30,745 nt of DNA. Source: Candidatus Woesearchaeota archaeon. Its GTDB lineage: Archaea; Nanobdellota; Nanobdellia; Woesearchaeales; GW2011-AR4. Below, one piece after another: positions 29,976 through 30,745 of this stretch. Position 1 is the stretch's first letter. Each line of letters starts with the position of its first letter. The notes beneath the pieces were generated by a model, which ran no database searches, was not told where the DNA came from, and saw only the letters and a list, made by a program, of their open reading frames with translations. Both the position numbers and the translations under genes were made by a program. Location: contig JACPMT010000060.1 in assembly GCA_016185815.1 (NCBI GenBank), forward strand, positions 1 to 30,745, written 5' to 3'.

Positions 29976-30095
29976 TTAACGGTCAGAACAATCCCACTTA
30001 AACCCGCAGTTCAGGCAAACAAGCCTGCAGTGCCTTTCAGTCATCTCTGTACTGCAGATTTCGCATAAAACTCTTTTTTCAGGTTTTTCCTTCAC
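29976..30095 (-). CDS. Tiny zinc-ribbon protein, 39 aa
   Basis: A 39-codon frame starting at GTG 30095 inside the end of the upstream membrane-protein gene (17-nt overlap, different frame). Its cysteines follow a ribbon pattern: Cys11-x2-Cys14 (LCEICSTEM), RHC (Cys23), then Cys27-x2-Cys30 and Cys36 (LVCLNCGFKWDCSD). Small proteins with a MxERHCxxVCxxCG...DCSD core are widespread, which supports coding. It probably binds one zinc; function unknown. Confidence 0.7.
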   Translation of the reverse strand: MKEKPEKRVLCEICSTEMTERHCRLVCLNCGFKWDCSDR

Positions 30096-30438
30096 ATTTA
30101 ACACCAAAAGAGCCATAGCTCAGGCTCAGGTTGAATTTCTTGCATAACAAGTTCATAACTATTAAATTTTTCTCTGAAGAATCTTTGACAATGCACTGCC
30201 TGAACCCCTTATCGTCCCAGTTTGGAATGCCGTCAACCTTGCCGCAGAATGTAATGAAGTCATTTGGCTTTTCTATGTTAAAGGTTTCACTAGTCGCATT
30301 TTCGATTTCTTTTTCTATCTTCCTGACATCTTCCGGGATTGTTATGAAAGCCCAGAACACGCTTGTCAAAACAACGCCGATAACCAATGCGCCTATGAAT
30401 ATAGCCCATGCCTCTAATTCTGTATATGTTTTTGCCAT
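30079..30438 (-). CDS. Orphan single-pass membrane protein, 119 aa
   Basis: Not recognised. One membrane helix near the N-terminus (about 9-33, LEAWAIFIGALVIGVVLTSVFWAFI), then about 85 soluble residues with four Cys (CGKV, QCIV, LCKKF, VKCEG) that could form disulfides if the domain is outside the cell. A minus-strand TATA-like CTTTTTAAAGCC at about 30460-30471 is at leaderless distance from ATG 30438, so it has its own promoter after tRNA-Glu. Confidence 0.75.
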   Translation of the reverse strand: MAKTYTELEAWAIFIGALVIGVVLTSVFWAFITIPEDVRKIEKEIENATSETFNIEKPNDFITFCGKVDGIPNWDDKGFRQCIVKDSSEKNLIVMNLLCKKFNLSLSYGSFGVKCEGKT

Positions 30439-30483
30439 TAAATAGTAGGAATGAAAATGGCTTTAAAAAGGTTTAGAAATAAA

Positions 30484-30580
30484 TGCTCCTGCCGAGACTT
30501 TCACTTGAATTTCTTCAATTTTGAACTCGGGTCACCGGCGCGAGAGGCCGGTATGATTGTCCGGGCTACACCACAGGAGC
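30484..30580 (-). tRNA. tRNA-Glu(CTC) with 22-nt T-loop intron
   Basis: Acceptor GCTCCTG pairs with CAGGAGC (30485-30491), A73 at 30484. The D arm GTGTAGCCCGGACAATCATA and the anticodon arm CCGGC, CTCTCGC, GCCGG (anticodon CTC) are typical for archaeal tRNA-Glu. The T stem is CCGAG (30526-30530 on the complement) with CTCGG (30492-30496), but 29 nt separate the strands in place of 7. An intron of 22 nt at 30499-30520 (site 58/59) would leave T-loop TTCAAGT. The same site is interrupted in tRNA-Ala. A TATA-like CCTTTAAAAATT lies upstream at about 30605-30616. Confidence 0.85.
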
Positions 30581-30640
30581 AATAAACTACAGAAAATTAC
30601 CTAATTTTTAAAGGTTGAGGTTTTTGGGGCTTTGTCCCAA

Positions 30641-30653
30641 ATCTTAAATATAA
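30641..30653 (+). promoter_or_regulatory. TATA-like box for the gene at the right edge
   Basis: ATCTTAAATATAA precedes the palindrome. A start about 25 bp downstream would fall within the palindrome at 30657-30678. A short inverted repeat (TTTGGG/CCCAAA, about 30623-30641) lies just before it. Confidence 0.5.
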
Positions 30654-30656
30654 CCG

Positions 30657-30678
30657 CTGTTAGTCGTTAGACTAACAG
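30657..30678 (+). promoter_or_regulatory. Perfect 22-bp palindrome, candidate operator
   Basis: CTGTTAGTC, spacer GTTA, GACTAACAG: nine paired bases on each side with no mismatch. It sits where the transcript start is expected, so a bound dimeric repressor would block initiation. The TTAG...CTAA ends recall DtxR/MntR-type metal-repressor sites, but that link is only suggestive. As RNA it would also form a hairpin. Confidence 0.65.
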
Positions 30679-30680
30679 GG

Positions 30681-30703
30681 GGTGGACAGTGAAGGTGTCC
30701 ACC
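30681..30703 (+). promoter_or_regulatory. Leader hairpin carrying the ribosome binding site
   Basis: GGTGGACA (30681-30688) pairs perfectly with TGTCCACC (30696-30703), which directly abuts ATG 30704. The loop GTGAAGG supplies a Shine-Dalgarno-like GAAGG. The structure would hold the start region in a stem, as expected for translational control. Confidence 0.6.
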
Positions 30704-30745
30704 ATGAAAAACAAAACAGCATTAATAAATAAAATTAAGCTTTTG
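30704..30745 (+). CDS. Start of an unidentified gene, cut by the window edge
   Basis: Only 14 codons are visible, MKNKTALINKIKLL, basic and helical. The identity cannot be told. Coding is supported by the promoter, the palindrome and the hairpin arranged directly before its ATG. Confidence 0.5.
   Translation, partial: MKNKTALINKIKLL

Noticed and set aside
1..30745. Insertion sequences, prophage or integrative element
   Set aside because: No transposase, integrase or phage gene was found, and no tRNA-anchored direct repeat was evident; orphans are scattered among core genes.

Overview
The window is a stretch of archaeal chromosome. Evidence: ftsZ-secE-spt5-rpl11 in the usual archaeal order, a thermosome subunit, an HMf-type histone, archaeal Elp3, archaeal-type GluRS, CMP kinase and D-aminoacyl-tRNA deacylase, TATA-like boxes about 25 bp before many start codons (leaderless or short-leader transcripts), and intron-bearing tRNAs. 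The AT-rich sequence, compact layout, many short orphan proteins and unusual tRNA introns suggest a DPANN lineage (Woesearchaeota/Pacearchaeota-like). That placement is inference; no 16S rRNA gene is present.

Layout. 22-7498: small orphan, then on the minus strand an NSUN-type RNA m5C methyltransferase, a patatin-like lipase, Elp3 and a Ca2+-type P-ATPase with a small Cys-rich partner upstream. 7499-9720: a structured repeat, a 57-aa AbrB-like protein divergent from dtdA, with two arrays of 12-bp direct repeats between them, then an RHH/PIN toxin-antitoxin pair. 9737-14595 (minus): membrane orphan, L11 with a long tail, Spt5, SecE, FtsZ, FKBP isomerase, CMP kinase. 14685-18958: HTH regulator, alpha/beta hydrolase, orphan, thermosome with a long leader. 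18982-21883: PadR-like protein, three micro-ORFs, an orphan and a lone acetolactate-synthase-like enzyme. 21969-25477: two coiled-coil orphans, a 60-aa histone-fold protein, GluRS and the histone. 25505-30745: repeat copy, tRNA-Ala, phosphodiesterase, HIT protein, orphans, tRNA-Met, peroxiredoxin-like protein, glycosyltransferase with TPRs, tRNA-Ser, zinc ribbon, membrane orphan, tRNA-Glu and the start of a further gene behind an operator-like palindrome. No gene-free stretch exceeds about 300 bases.

Most genes serve translation, protein folding, secretion and chromatin. The most interesting signals lie outside the protein genes: (1) all four tRNA genes appear to carry introns, several at non-canonical sites including the T-loop, and three are followed within 10-18 nt by a protein start codon; (2) a recurring structured repeat lies in the 5' leaders of rpl11 and of the Cys-rich/ATPase operon, is duplicated beyond the histone gene, and is often preceded by a second shared module resembling a promoter; (3) six copies of a 12-bp unit lie as two triplets at exact 12-bp spacing between divergent genes. 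I saw no insertion sequence, integrase, CRISPR array or rRNA.
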